Part shown: positions 11,090-24,000 of the stretch, piece by piece
Layout of the letters: each line of letters starts with the position of its first letter
Numbering within the stretch: the stretch's first letter is position 1
Source of the DNA: Helianthus annuus
Lineage: Eukaryota > Streptophyta > Magnoliopsida > Asterales > Asteraceae
Assembly: GCF_002127325.2 (NCBI RefSeq)
Contig: NC_035439.2
Span: forward strand, 4,584,110-4,648,109
DNA: 64,000 bases
Direction: 5' to 3'
Position numbers and translations under genes: made by a program
Notes under the pieces: model-generated
Seen by the model: the letters and a program-made list of their open reading frames with translations, nothing else
Databases searched by the model: none
Told to the model about the DNA's origin: nothing

Positions 11090-11605
11090 ACAAGGGGTGA
11101 AAGTGATGTTGTTCAAAGTCGATTTTGAGAAAGCGTACGACTCGGTTAATTGGAATTTTCTATTGAATAATTTGAAACTGATGGGGTTTCCTAAGAGATG
11201 GAGGAGATGGATTAGAGCTTGTTTTTCATCCAGTATGGCTTCTGTCTTAGTTAACGGCTCTTCTACTAAAGAATTTCATCTTAAACGGGGTCTTCGACAA
11301 GGTGATCCTTTGTCTCCTTTCCTCTTTATTTTGGGCTTAGAGGTTTTGGAAGGGTTTCTGAAGAGAGCGTGTTCTAATGGGCTCTTTGATGGGGTGGCTC
11401 TTCCGAACTGTGGCCCGGTTTTGACTCACTTTTGTTACGCGAATGATGTCATGTTTTTGGGGTTATGGAGTGAAAAAAATATGTTAAACTTGAAAAGGAT
11501 CCTAAGGGTTCTTTTCCTTATTTCGGGATTAAAGGTTAATCTTCATAAAATAGTTTGATGGGTGTAGGGGTGGATGATGTGGTGGTGGAAGAAATGGGAA
11601 GTAAG
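11090..11605 (+). pseudogene. LINE (L1 type) reverse transcriptase, 5' half of a split copy
   Basis: Contains reverse transcriptase blocks FKVDFEKAYDSVNW, LKRGLRQGDPLSPFLF and the catalytic box, which reads YANDVM instead of the usual YADD/FADD, so the copy is inactive. A one-base shift after NLHKI is followed by the expected SLMGVGVDDVVVEEMG. It stops near 11605, where minus-strand Ty3 sequence begins. The missing continuation resumes at about 30390. Confidence 0.8.
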
Positions 11606-11731
11606 TTTAATTGAACAGCTGCATGCTCATACGTGTTTAGGTTCCATAGTCGTAATCGCTCGAGAGTTCCATCCAGTGATGCCATCACATGTTTAGCTCT
11701 TCCGAAACAAGGGTACACGGGAGGCCCTTGT
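11606..11731 (-). pseudogene. Old Ty3/gypsy element, RNase H end (left fragment)
   Basis: Read on the minus strand it gives pieces of the RNase H C-terminus (EELNM.. WMEL.. SDYDY) that line up with [24 protein letters not shown] of the intact element. It is continuous with the sequence right of 15478, so the solo LTR 11732-15478 split it. No 3' LTR of this old element remains on this side. Confidence 0.65.
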
Positions 11732-12369
11732 TGTAACACCCCAATCGCGTAACACGCGGCGGAAATATCGGGGAGTCACGTTACAAATTGCTCACAACTA
11801 CTGGTACTAAATTGTTTCATTATCATTAACATTGTTTTACAAACAAAGAATACATGTAATTGTTCTTTTGTTTTTAGAAGTCTAAGGCCCGTATGCAGTC
11901 CTATGCGTTGCATGCTTGAATAGTCGAAAATCCTGAAACATATGCGAAAACAGTCAGCATAAAAATGTCGGCGAATACATAGGTTTTATTGGCCAAATAA
12001 ATGGCAAAAACATTTGGTATTTATCTTAATTGTGAAAACTTGTGACAAAATAGGTTTGTATATGGCATTATGATATTTACTAAGTCATTTTATGTCTTAC
12101 ATTGAAATTTCGATTAAACCATCATGAAAACTGGGAATGTGTTATTAGGAATCCAATTAAGGATTAATAATAACTGTTTTGAAATAAATCAAAACTTATA
12201 TAAATATTACATAAATCAAATCAATGAGTTATGATAATCTTCAGATATCTTTCTAAGAATCTAACACATAAGAATATGGGAGATTCTACAAAGATTATGA
12301 TAACCAACAATGAACAAATGTACACAAAATCCTAAAGTGATCCAGATAACACTACAAGAATAATAAAAT

Positions 12370-12990
12370 AAGAACACTTATATATAGGAAGTACCAGCGG
12401 CGTATCCACCATGTTCTTATTTTATTATACCCGTTTCGTTATTTAAATCACAACTACCACATAACACATAAACCAACCAACTTGTGAACACGCATTAAAG
12501 CACACAATGAATCCAATCAAGGACTCCAGTATCAGTACTTTAAACATCCTACGAGAATCAATCTATGAGGATAGATAGATGCTATAAGGATTTGGGTTCT
12601 ATCACATTGTCTAACTTAACACGCATTAAAGCACACAATGAATCCAATAAAGGATTCCAATATTGGTACTTTAAACATCCCATATGAGTCTAACTATGAA
12701 GATAGATAGATACTACAGGGATCCTGGGTTCTTGACATATTGAATTATCTAACACGCATTAAAGTACACAGTGGATCCAATCAAGGATTCCAATATCAGT
12801 ACTTTAAACATCCCATATAAGTCTAACTATGAAGATAGAGAGATACTACAGGGATCCTGGGTTCTTACCACATTGAATTATTGAATCATAACAAACCTAA
12901 ATCCTAATGGTGATTCTGGATAATGCCACGAAAGGTAATACAATAAGCACATTTATATATAGGAAGTACCAGCGGCGTATCCACCATGTG
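12370..12990. repeat. Tandem repeats inside the solo LTR
   Basis: The block with atataggaagtaccagcggc occurs near 12383 and 12957. A unit with acacgcattaaag..cacaatg..atccaat..aaggattcc occurs three times between 12490 and 12840. They are imperfect, so the array is old. Confidence 0.7.
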
Positions 12991-14388
12991 CTTATTGTAT
13001 TATCTAGTTTCGTTATCTAAATCACCAACAAACTACACAAAAACCAACAATTGAGTCTGCAAAGTACTTCTTAAAAATCTCACTATGAAGATAGGAAGAT
13101 CTAAGTCTGTACTTCAAATATCCTACATGAATCTAACTATGAAGATAGGTAGATCACTTAAGGATAAAACATAACGTTTGCATAATCGGAATAATACACA
13201 TAAAAGCACTTAGTGAACACATGTATGCCATACATTTTGAAAATAAATCGATTGCACATATAAATCACCCCAAAACATTTGAAAACAGTAAAAGAGGGGA
13301 ACTATGTACTCGCCTGGGGTTGCGTATAGTCCCGGCTTAAAAGGTATAACAAAGCTCAAAAGACCAAGAGTTCAAGTGTTGAAGCGATTCCTAGGGTAAC
13401 AGACACTATATTAGGGAATTGACACCTAAATCGGAAGATCGGGTAGAATGAGGTCTTGTAAACCAAATGAGTATTGGAACTCATGTGTTATGGTTTAACA
13501 AAGTCTACATTCTAACATGAAACCTATCCTAAGTGCTTACGACCCATTACGATCCGTTAAGGTAGCTTACGCCACATTAACGCATCGTTCGCGCAAACGC
13601 GCGTTCGAGACGCCTAACTAGTCCTATGACAAGTATTATATGCCTTAACATATCTAATTATGTTATCTAATCAGTTTAGATGTCAAAACATGTGTTACAT
13701 ATGCTTAAAATGAAATTATGTGCAAAAGGGTATTTTGGTCATTTTCCTAAGGCATATAAACTACCTATCATATAACTAACTAAACGAAGTGACCATAAGG
13801 TATAACCTCGGAAGGTTATTCCCTATACAACTATGGTCACATTATATGTTTGGTCGGATCCTAATGATCGACCAAACGGGTCGGGTTCGTAAGTTTAAGC
13901 GATTGATTAGATCGCTTACCTTACGACCCTACATAAGCACTAAACCTAAAGTGATGAGCTAAACATGTTGAAACATGTTTAACTAAGTTAGAAAACGGGT
14001 TTTGATATCAAAACAAATGGTTTTGATATCCAAGAGTAGTTTGGTTACAAAATACGCATGAACACGCATTTTGGCCGAAACTACGACTCGTCACTACACC
14101 TAATCAACGTGGTAATCAGTAGGTATAGTCACTAGGGACTATAACCATCGTAATTACGCTCACGTTGCGAAGTTCAAACGAACTTCGTGTTGACCATTGA
14201 CTGGTCAAATCTGAAAGTCAAACACAGTTTGATTTTCGGGCTAAAAACGCATAAAAGAACGAAAGAGGACTTACAACGGGTCCAAGCAATGGAGTCTTGA
14301 TCCGATTATTCTCAGGTATGAAGTGAAATCACCTCAACTTAGAGATCAATCAGATCAAGAGTGTGAAATGAAATGAAAATGGATGGGG

Positions 14389-14396
14389 TATTTATA
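14389..14396 (-). promoter_or_regulatory. TATA box of the minus-strand solo LTR
   Basis: TATAAATA on the minus strand, followed by a leader (cattttcatttcatttcac). The palindrome at 14582-14594 lies about 190 bp upstream of it in the transcription direction. Confidence 0.6.
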
Positions 14397-15478
14397 GGAA
14401 AACAAGAACTGTTAGGATCGTTTCTTGAAATCCGGGCTTCAATCTTGAGCGTACATGTGGGCACAAGGTTTTGTGATACTAGGGGCATCCAAAACCAGTC
14501 CATAGATTGGAAGAAACCATGTGCAAAACCAAGGAGGAGCTGGGTTTTATTAAAAATGGTTTCTGCTGAGCTGGGGAGGCCTTACGGACCGTAAAGGTCC
14601 CCATACAGTCCCTATGGTGCCTATTTGCTGGCAGAAAGTTTGCTAAATTGGCAGAACAGGCCCCTGAGTCTCTGAACTTGATTTTTGATGCGATTTGACA
14701 CGTTTAAGCCCCGTTAACCCAATTTTAAGGCTCTAAAATGAATTTAAAGTATAGGGAACAAGAAACATGCTCAAAAATATCTCGGATGTCGGTTCATTTG
14801 GTCGTACGGTTGCGTTGTTCGGTTAATTACGACGAAACACGAACGGACGCGAAAAACGATCCAAATTACGTGATGAATGAGATTTTATCAAGCCAATCAC
14901 TAAAATAAAATATTTTAATGATTACATAAATTTTTGGAGGTCCGGATGTATTCAGAACATAAAATGTGCGCGAAAATGCAAACTTATGCACTTTTTGATG
15001 CTTTTAGTCCCTCTTGATCAAGAAAGTTTATTTTTACGCACCAAACACCTCAAAGCCTATTTCTAAGCTATTTGTAGGATATTTAGGGCATGTTTAACTT
15101 ATGATCAAGTTCCGTAATGTGAAATACTATGTGAATCAGCAGACTTCGCAGTTTGACGCAAATAGTCCCTAAGTGTGCATAAACTTGTTTTTGACACACC
15201 AAAGCTTTTAAAACTTATTTCTAAGTTATATAAAAGTTATTTAAGGTATGTTAAGCCTATGTCACTGTTCTGGAGTGTTTACCGCATTAAACTGGGTACG
15301 TTTACGTATCAGTTCGCGTTTAACTTTCTAGAAAGCGATTTAAAGTTTGAAAATGAACTAGAATCAAAATGTGAAATTTTGAAACCAAAATAAACAAATT
15401 TTTGAGACCAAACACATTGTTTCTTTGATAAAAGATAGTGTCCTACATTGTGTGTGTTTATGGAGCACAAGTGTTACA

Positions 15479-18360
15479 CTTGTGATCGGTCTAAATAGTG
15501 CATTTGGTACCGTCCAAGTAATGCCTCCAACTTAAATCCAAAGACCATTGCTTCCACCGCAGGTTGTGACTCATGCAATACTTCTTGTAACTCCACCACG
15601 TAAGCCATCACCTTCTCGTGTTGCATCGGCGTGTAGCTGGGACTTTGATTCGAACCTTCTTAGTATACCACTAGATCACCCGTACCCTCAGGTAAAGGCG
15701 ATGCATTGTAGAGTTGGATTTCAGAAGCTGAAAAGACATTCTCCTGTTTTGTCTCCCATGAATACACAGCACCCCGCTGTGCTAAAGTGGTTAAAGTTAC
15801 GCAATCTTCGAAAATCCCGCGATGAATCTGCGATAGTATCTAGCGAAACCAAGGAATTGTTGTATCCCCGAAGGAATCTTTGGTGACGATCAGTTTCTAA
15901 CAAAATGGATCTTAGCGAGATCCACGTGTATTCCCACTTCGTTGATTACATGACCAAAAATGTACCTCTCGAATCCAGAAGTTTCATTTAACAAGACTTC
16001 GCGCGGAGTGGCTCCTCCCTTAGGAGCTTTAAAATAAGATACAAATGCTGCCCATGATGTTCCTTTCTCCTGGAAATGATTCAAAACATCATCAATAAAC
16101 ACGGTCAATTCATGTGATCCATAAAGCTGCTGGTGTGTTGATTAACCCAAAGGTCATGGAATACAAAGTCGCAATGGCCGCATTGCGTTCGATATGCCGT
16201 TTTAAGAACATTCTCCCCTTGGACTTCCATCTGATGATAGTTCGTTCGTTAGTCAATCCTCGAATGGGAGCCTGACCCTCGCAACTGGTCGACAGGTTGT
16301 CAACACATGGTCGAGGCAAACGGTTCTTGACTATCACCTTGTTGAGTTCTCGATAATCAATACACATACGAAAAGGCTTATCTTCACGGATATAACTGGG
16401 GCTTCCCAAAGCGAAAAACTAGGTCCGACAAAAGTCCTGTCCAACAGTTCCAGTAGTTGATTAAACAGTTCTTGCAACCCTCCTGGTGCAAAACGGTAAG
16501 GAGTACGAGTAACCAGGGCTGCCTCTAGCGTGAGATCAAACTGAGATTCTGCCTAACAGTTGTGGAAGTAAACCTGAAAGTTCCTCGGGTAGCACACCGA
16601 GAGGAATCACGAACAATTGGTGGATCCTCGATCCTCCTTTCCTTAGTTTTTAACATTAGTAACGGTTGCCAACATAGCGGGGTAATCCTTCCGTAGACAC
16701 TTCTGGGCTTTCATTGCTGAAATGATGCTAACCTTTACACCACTCTGATACTTTAGGACAGACGACGATTCTCCACTAGGGAGAGGGATACGCAAAATTT
16801 TCTCCTCACAGGGCATATCTGTGTGATATCTGGATAACCAATCCACACTAACTACTGCATCAAAACTATCAAGAGAAGCAGAAGGAAGGTCGATGTCGAA
16901 CACTTGTCCCACAAGGTTGAGTTTGCATCCCAACGAACATATGAGGTTTCAATTGACTAGCCATCAGCCGATCCCACAACAGGTTCGGTTTCAAGAAGCA
17001 TCAGGGTTACACAGAACAGAGACGAAGCGATTGGCTACCCATACAAGCTACCATTTTGCTATTATGCCCGGCGTTGCCTACGCCAATCCTATATGCCCTT
17101 CCACGAGCACCACTACCAGTGTTGTTGTTACGGTCACGTGGATTCCCAATACTGTCGTTGTTCCCTTGGTTGTTGACATTTTGACTTAACAACAGTCAAT
17201 CTCGTTGAAGTCACCTTCATTTCCATACTGTAGGCTATGATTATGAGTACCTTGATGTCGCCGTGACTGTTGTCTCTAATGTCGTTGCTTGAAACGGAGC
17301 TCTGCAATCTTTCACCAACAGGGTCCATCTTTTCACATTCTGTGTCACGTCCTAAGGCGCTACTCATTGTGCTGGCAGTTACACATTCCACACCATAGTC
17401 AATTGTCATCGTTTATGTCCCGATTAATTCGTAAGAGGTGACTCCCATAAGTCGCTGACTAGGGTTAAGGATTCGATTGAAGTCAATTTGCTGGTGTTCA
17501 TTGCCGGTAATCAGGGTCGTTCTAATACTGAGGTCGGTAGGGCAGTACGCTCATCCTCTTGTCCATCATTCTTGCAAGTTGATTGAGTAATACACGGTAT
17601 GTTTCTAGAGTTTTGCAGAAGTGATCGCACTTTGGGATCTAAGGCGTCAACACGTTGAGTTCCAACAAACGAAGAGAAGTGAGAAAGGTATAGACCAATC
17701 ATTTGACGCTGCGACATCCAACTCAGGGACGTTCGTACAAGAACCTAACACTCTACATAGTTCGCTAGGCGTTCAGATGGGTGTTCAGGTAATACTCGAT
17801 AGCATTGAGATTCGTAAGGATTCAGAGAGGAGTGAAAAGATCACGTTCGAGTAGGAAACAACCACTGCTATGACTCCTATAGATTTGTTATGTTTCTCAT
17901 TGATCGAATAACGGAACAGAACCCCTGTTTCACTCATGCACCCTACATTATTATTATTATGTGTGCACCCATAATAATATTGTGATTTGCATGTTTATCT
18001 CAGCTCCTCCTAACTCGTGCTAAAAGGTTCCTCAGATTCGAGTAGCCAGATTAAAAACATCACAAAACAGGGTTCACAGAAGTCTAGAAGGAATGCCACA
18101 CTGTGACATTATCATTCACATGACATAGGCATGTAACACATGAATTCATACTGTAGTGCTAAATGTTCAATCACGTGCAATATCATACGTAAGTGTTCAC
18201 TAGTTATGCAATGCAATGAGTAAACAAGAGACAAACCTTGCAATCTAGAGCTGAGTGTCATGGTCGTATTCACGTATTCAGAACTGTTCGGTTATAGTCT
18301 GGTTTTATAAAAACATTTTTAAAACCAAGTTCACTATAACTAGTGGCTCTGATACCAAAC
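15479..18360 (-). pseudogene. Old Ty3/gypsy gag-pol, degenerate (right fragment)
   Basis: On the minus strand, in order from 18360 down: leader, worn gag (about 17700-17000), protease neighbourhood ([17 protein letters not shown], 16933-16643), reverse transcriptase ([12 protein letters not shown] near 16370; TVFIDDVLNHF near 16105; HVINEVGIHVDLAK near 15930) and RNase H (LDGTKCTI) up to 15484. Many stops and shifts break it, so it is dead. Its layout and motifs match the intact Tekay-type element, so it is an older relative. Its 5' LTR continues at 27976. Confidence 0.8.
18345..18357 (-). other. Primer-binding site of the old Ty3 element
   Basis: The complement reads TGGTATCAGAGCC, the initiator-Met tRNA site. 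Three bases separate it from the LTR end tgtcac (18361-18366), into which the young element inserted. Confidence 0.8.
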
Positions 18361-18366
18361 TGTCAC

Positions 18367-20546
18367 TGTGACACCCGCGGAAAATGCACAGTCATCTTGA
18401 TTAGCATCGCATCGTGTTGCGGATGGCCTATCAAATTTCGGGACGAAATTTCTTTCAAGTTGGGGATGATGTGACAACTCGAGTTTTCGACCTTCACGTT
18501 CACATTAAATGCACGTTGACTTTGACTGTTTAGTTGCTTGACTTGTTGACTCGTATTAATACACGTGGTGTTATATTGGAACGTATTATGATTGTTGGAT
18601 ATGTTGTGTACTATATGATAAAACGTGTTGTGTGGGTGCATGAATGAGATTTACTGTCGTTATAAAATATAGCATAGCTTATTACAAAACACTTGGACTG
18701 TCCCACCATCAAACAACTCGACGGAATAGAGTTATGATTCGCCAAGAACGGCTCGGCGAAACAGAGCCTGTTTCGCCAAACTTGATCTCGACGAAACAAG
18801 TGTCTCGCCGGCCCATCTGATTCGTCAAGCCCATTAAGGGCCCAGAACACGTATACGCGTATAAGTTATACGGGCATTTACTTCGTCACACTTTCACCAA
18901 GAACCGAAACCCTAGAGCTTTCTGTGCGACGGCAGTTTGAACTTACGAAGCCTTCTTTAGCTTTCAATCCATCGTTCTTCCATTACGGTTAGTGTGATTA
19001 GTCCTGTGATGGTTCTTGTATGATTATGTTGATGATCTTGTCTTTGCAAATCTGAACAGGAAGATGTATAGGGTTGTAGTAACGATCATGTGTTAGATCA
19101 TTTTAGTGATGGATGATTTAGATAGTACGATATTGTGAACTGTCATGTGTGAGGGTATAAAATGTATAGCCGATTGACATATGCAAATCATTGAACATTT
19201 AGGGTTGTAGTTGAATCGCATGATGATATGATCCCGATTTCATTAATGGTTCGGTAGTAATGTTAGCAGAATAATGAATAGCAACATAAGGTTCATTATG
19301 ATGAATTATGATTGTATAGTTTGGTATGATGAATTCTGTGTTTACGATCCTCGTATGATTACTTCTGGTCAACGACGGCAATTAGGGTTTTGTGATAGTT
19401 CTGTAACTGACATGTTGCGACGTAACTGGTATCATCACGAATCTGAACTTAACGAAATAGAAAGCTTGACGGAATAGAATTCTTGACGAAACAAAGGTGT
19501 GTTTCGTCAAAGGGGATCTTGACGAAACAGAAGTTGTGTTTCGCCAAGGGCAATCGGCGAAACAGAATGTGATTCGCCAAAGTGTGTTTCGTCAAATATG
19601 ATTCGCCAAGGATGTGTTTCGCCGACTTGAATACCTTGCACAGTAACCTGATTTAACACTGTTAGAAGTTGACTGGAATAATTAACTGTCGTTAAGTATA
19701 AACCAATACTTGTATGATCTTGAATACATGCAATGTGATACTTGGTGTTTATTGATGTGGTGTTCACTATGATTATACCTACGTGCCAACTTCGTGACTA
19801 TAAACTGATTATGTATACGTGCCTACTTTAGGACTTGACTGATTAAGTGTGAGCGAGTAGTTAATCTTACCGAGCAAACCAAGGTGAGTTCACTGCATTT
19901 CTCAAGCATGCGTCCCGGTGGTTTGGGACAACTAGTAAACGTTTGGAAAAGGGAATCTTGGGTAAACAATGAAACTGGGTCTTGGTTATTGTACATGGGA
20001 TCGATCATTACCAATGCTTGGTTAGGGGCATTGGGGGCTGGACACACTCCAGGTTATTGAGGGACACACTTCCCGGATACATATGGGCACACTCCCTAGG
20101 GTATCTCAACAAGTTATAAACCGCATCAAAACATAACGTTGAACTGACTTAACATATACCCGGTAACAAAACACGATAACTAAACTTTGAACTCACCAGC
20201 GTCGTCTGACACACACTTGTCTGCATGCTTGCAGGTCGTTAGAATACAAGACATGGACTTGCTATCTGGGAGTGCTGAAGTGGTCATGGATCGAGGCTAT
20301 TGGATTACTTATATTTGATACATTGGTTTTTGAGTATTATTATGAAACAATTGCTAAACGATTTATCACATGCTTCCGCTATATAACTCTTTGGGAATTG
20401 ATTTTATGGTTGACATTTAATATTGGTAATTAATGACATGTTTTATTTAAATATTTATCATTGGTTCAATGTGATTGGTGGCTCAGACTCTGATGTGTAA
20501 CACGCCTCGCGGAGTCTCCGCAGGGGGGTATTTTGGGGGTGTTACA
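18367..20546 (+). repeat. 5' LTR of the Tekay-type element
   Basis: Begins tgtgacaccc and ends gggggtgttaca. Holds two clusters of short hairpins built on gacgaaacag/ctgtttcg and ggcgaa/ttcgcc (18715-18835 and 19455-19630). One of them, 18755-18777, pairs ggcgaaacag with ctgtttcgcc around a 3-base loop. A weak TATA-like tataag lies at 18860. About 106 bp in (18454-18472) there is an internal copy of the polypurine stretch followed by tgtgaca. Confidence 0.93.
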
Positions 20547-20549
20547 GTT

Positions 20550-20562
20550 TGGTATCAGAGCC
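20550..20562 (+). other. Primer-binding site
   Basis: TGGTATCAGAGCC, complementary to the 3' end of plant initiator-Met tRNA, three bases after the LTR. This is where minus-strand DNA synthesis starts. Confidence 0.92.
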
Positions 20563-21052
20563 ACTGGTTATAGTGAACTAGGTTTTAAAACGTTTTATAA
20601 AACCAGACTATAACCGAATACCTTCGAAGAATCGATCATGACACTCGGCTCCAGATCGCAAGGTTCGTCTTTTGTTTAGTTTATGCATTACATCCTTAGT
20701 AGTCACACGCACTCATAGCTTGCATGACACGATACACTCGATATTACGGAGACTTGATAGTGAGACACTACTTTTCGACTTATGTGAATAGTAAACCTGT
20801 GATACCATTCATTGTGTTGCGTGAACAGGGGGAAACTTCGAGCGCAAGCTAAGAGGCACTGAGATAAGCATGCAAATTGCCTTATTATTATGGGTGCACA
20901 CTTAATAATAACGTGGGGTGCATGCAAGTCCCAGTGAGGCTTATCGAGCGTGAGAAGGGTTCTGCCTTACTATGTGTGAACTTGGTAGTACATAGATACC
21001 AACATAATACTTGATTTCCATCTTGTTTCGGTTCATCTCTATATATAGAATC

Positions 21053-24000
21053 ATGAGTGGACGAGGACACGGACGTGGCAACATCAACATGACTCAGGCT
21101 GAGTTGACTGCCCTATTCAACACCCGTGTGGCTGAGGCTTTAGCAGCCTATCAAGCTGGTACGGAATGTACCAAGTACTCTTACTCTTATATCGCGTACA
21201 CGTCTTTTCACTCCTGTAACGTGTTTCCTTTCGTCATTTAGGTCAGCAAGTGCAACCTCAACCCAACCAGCCTGCGTGTACGTTCAAAATGTTTATGGAT
21301 TGTAAGCCACAGACCTTCACCGGGACAGAAGGGGCTGTGGGACTTCTGAGATGGTTCAAGAAAGCAGAGTCTGTGTTTGCTATCTGTAACTGTCCCGCTG
21401 GGGACAGGGTGAAATATGCTGCGGGTACCTTGGCGGATGGTGCCCTAACGTGGTGGAATGCCCAAGTGCAGTTGTTGGGCATCGAGGCAGCGAATGCCAC
21501 AACTTGGGATGACTTTAATGAACTGATCAGAGAGGAGTATTGTCCTCGGGATGAGGTCCAAAAGTTGGAAAACGAGTACTATGACTTGAAGATGGTTGGA
21601 TCTGAAGTCGAAGCGTATGTGAAGCGATCGTATGAATTGGCCGACATGTGCCCGAACTTGTCCCGGCCTATGTCTCGGAGGATTGAGTTATTCATCAAGG
21701 GGTTGCCTCCGCGTGTGAAGAGTTTGGTCACTGCAGCCCATCTCAATGATTTGACACAGATTGTTCGATTGACCCACAAGATTGTGGATCAAGAGGTAGA
21801 GAGTGGCTCGTTACCGCCGCGTGTTTCAACAACTACTGCTGCTGCACCCACTGCCACTGCGTCCGCTAACGATAATAAAAGGAAGTGGAGTGACTATGAT
21901 AAAGCATCTAGTGCGGGCCAGAGTAAGAAAAGGCCAGACAACAATAACAATCGCAGCATCAACCAGTCGTCTTCTGTCAATCAAGGCCAGGGAGGTGGCC
22001 AAAGTCAGGGTTCGTATGCAGGAAGGAAGCCACGATGTAACAAATGTGGCTATCATCATTTCGGGCAGTGTGGACGGACATGTAACAGGTGTGGTAAGGC
22101 GGGCCACGAGGCCAAAGATTGTAGGGCCCCACAGCCCAAACATCAGCAGCAGCAGAACCAGAGACAGCAGGGACAACCACCCCAGCAGAATCAGGGCTTC
22201 AGAAAGGGGTGCTATCAGTGTGGGGATGAGGGTCACTTTAAGCGGGATTGCCCTCAACTAAACCAGAACGCTAACGACAACAACCGCCAGAATAACAACA
22301 ATGCTGGGAACAACAACAACAATGGCAATAATGGGGGTAATGGCGCTCGGGGCAGAGTGTTTCAGCTTGGGGCAGGGGATGCTAGGAATGACGGCAATGT
22401 TGTCACCGGTACGTTTCCTGTAAACAATCATATTGCTTCTGTGTTATTTGATTCTGGTGCCGATTGGAGTTACGTGTCCCTAGAGTTTAGTCAACGATTG
22501 GGGATAACCCCAACGCCTTTAGAAGTTAAACAAGTAGTAGAACTAGCAGACGGTAAAACGATAGAAGCCTTGAATGTCCTTTTTGGATGCAAACTAGATC
22601 TCGTGGGTCAAGTGTTTGATATTGATCTACTTCCCGTTACGCTCGGTAGTTTCGACATAGTAGTAGGCATGGATTGGTTGTCTAAGCACCAAGCAGAGAT
22701 TTTGTGTAAGGAGAAGGTTGTGCGTATTCCTCTCCCTGATGGGGAGTCATTATTAGTTCAAGGGCATCGTAGTGGGACGATGGTTGGTATTATCTCGGCT
22801 ATGCATGCGCAGAGGTATCTACAAAAGGGGTATCCTGCAATGTTAGCTTTAGTTACAAGCGCTCAGTCTGAGGAAAGAAGGATCGAGGATCTGCCAGTGG
22901 TGCGGGATTTCGTTGATGTGTTCCCAGAGGAGTTACCAGGGTTACCTCCTCACCGTCAAGTAGAATTTCAGGTTGATCTGGCGCCAGGAGCGGCCCCAAT
23001 TGCTCGAGCTCCATACCGGTTGGCTCCTGGGGAGCTACAGGAATTGTCTAATCAGCTACAGGAATTGTTGGATAGGGGTTTCATTCGACCCAGTTCTTCG
23101 CCTTGGGGAGCCCCAGTTCTGTTTGTAAAGAAGAAAGACGGGTCATTCCGTATGTGTATCGATTATCGGGAGCTCAACAAGGTGACCATTAAGAACCGCT
23201 ATCCGTTACCACGCATCGACGACTTGTTTGACCAGTTGCAAGGGTCAAGTTTCTATTTAAAGATCGACTTAAGATCGGGTTATCATCAGGTGCGAGTTAG
23301 GGAGGAAGATGTTCCCAAGACTGCTTTTCGAACGCGCTACGGACACTACGAATTTTTGGTTATGCCGTTTGGGTTGACTAATGCACCAGCGGTCTTCATG
23401 GATCTCATGAACCGCGTATGTAAGCCATATCTCGACGAGTTTGTTATAGTGTTTATTGACGATATCTTGGTTTATTCAAAGAACAAGGAGGATCACGAGC
23501 GCCACCTACGCCTTATATTGGAACTTTTGAGGAAGGAACAATTGTATGCAAAGTTTTCCAAGTGCGATTTTTGGATTCGAGAGGTGCATTTCCTTGGCCA
23601 CGTCGTTAACGAAAAAGGGATACATGTAGATCCTGCAAAAGTGGAAGCAGTTAAGAATTGGGCGGCACCAAAGACTCCTTCGGAGGTGCGCCAATTTCTT
23701 GGTCTCGCTGGATACTATCGAAGGTTTATTAGGGATTTCTCGAAAATCGCGCAACCTCTCACATCACTGACACAGAAGAACACGACATACTCTTGGGGTG
23801 CGAAGCAGGAAGAGGCTTTCCAAGCACTAAAACAGAAACTTTGCAGTGCGCCAATCTTGTCTCTACCAGAGGGTACCGAAGATTTTGCGGTCTATTGTGA
23901 TGCTTCGATTCAGGGTCTCGGTTGCGTGTTGATGCAACGCGAGAAGGTGATAGCTTATGCTTCGCGACAATTGAAGATTCATGAGAAAAACTACACGACA

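Larger units (their letters stand above)
11732..15478 (-). mobile_element. Solo LTR, 3747 bp, TSD cttgt
   Basis: Starts tgtaacac and ends gtgttaca. It is flanked by cttgt (11727-11731, 15479-15483), and the broken Ty3 frame continues on both sides. Orientation is minus: a TATA box (TATAAATA on the minus strand, 14389-14396) is followed by a leader, and the LTR then ends ggggtgttaca next to where a primer site would be. The length fits a Tekay-type LTR. It contains tandem repeats (12370-12990) and the palindrome ttacggaccgtaa (14582-14594) upstream of the TATA box. Short open frames inside are not genes. Confidence 0.88.

Noticed and set aside
21803..22261. 152- and 143-residue frames inside gag on both strands
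   Set aside because: Low-complexity shadows of the zinc-knuckle region of the gag-pol frame.
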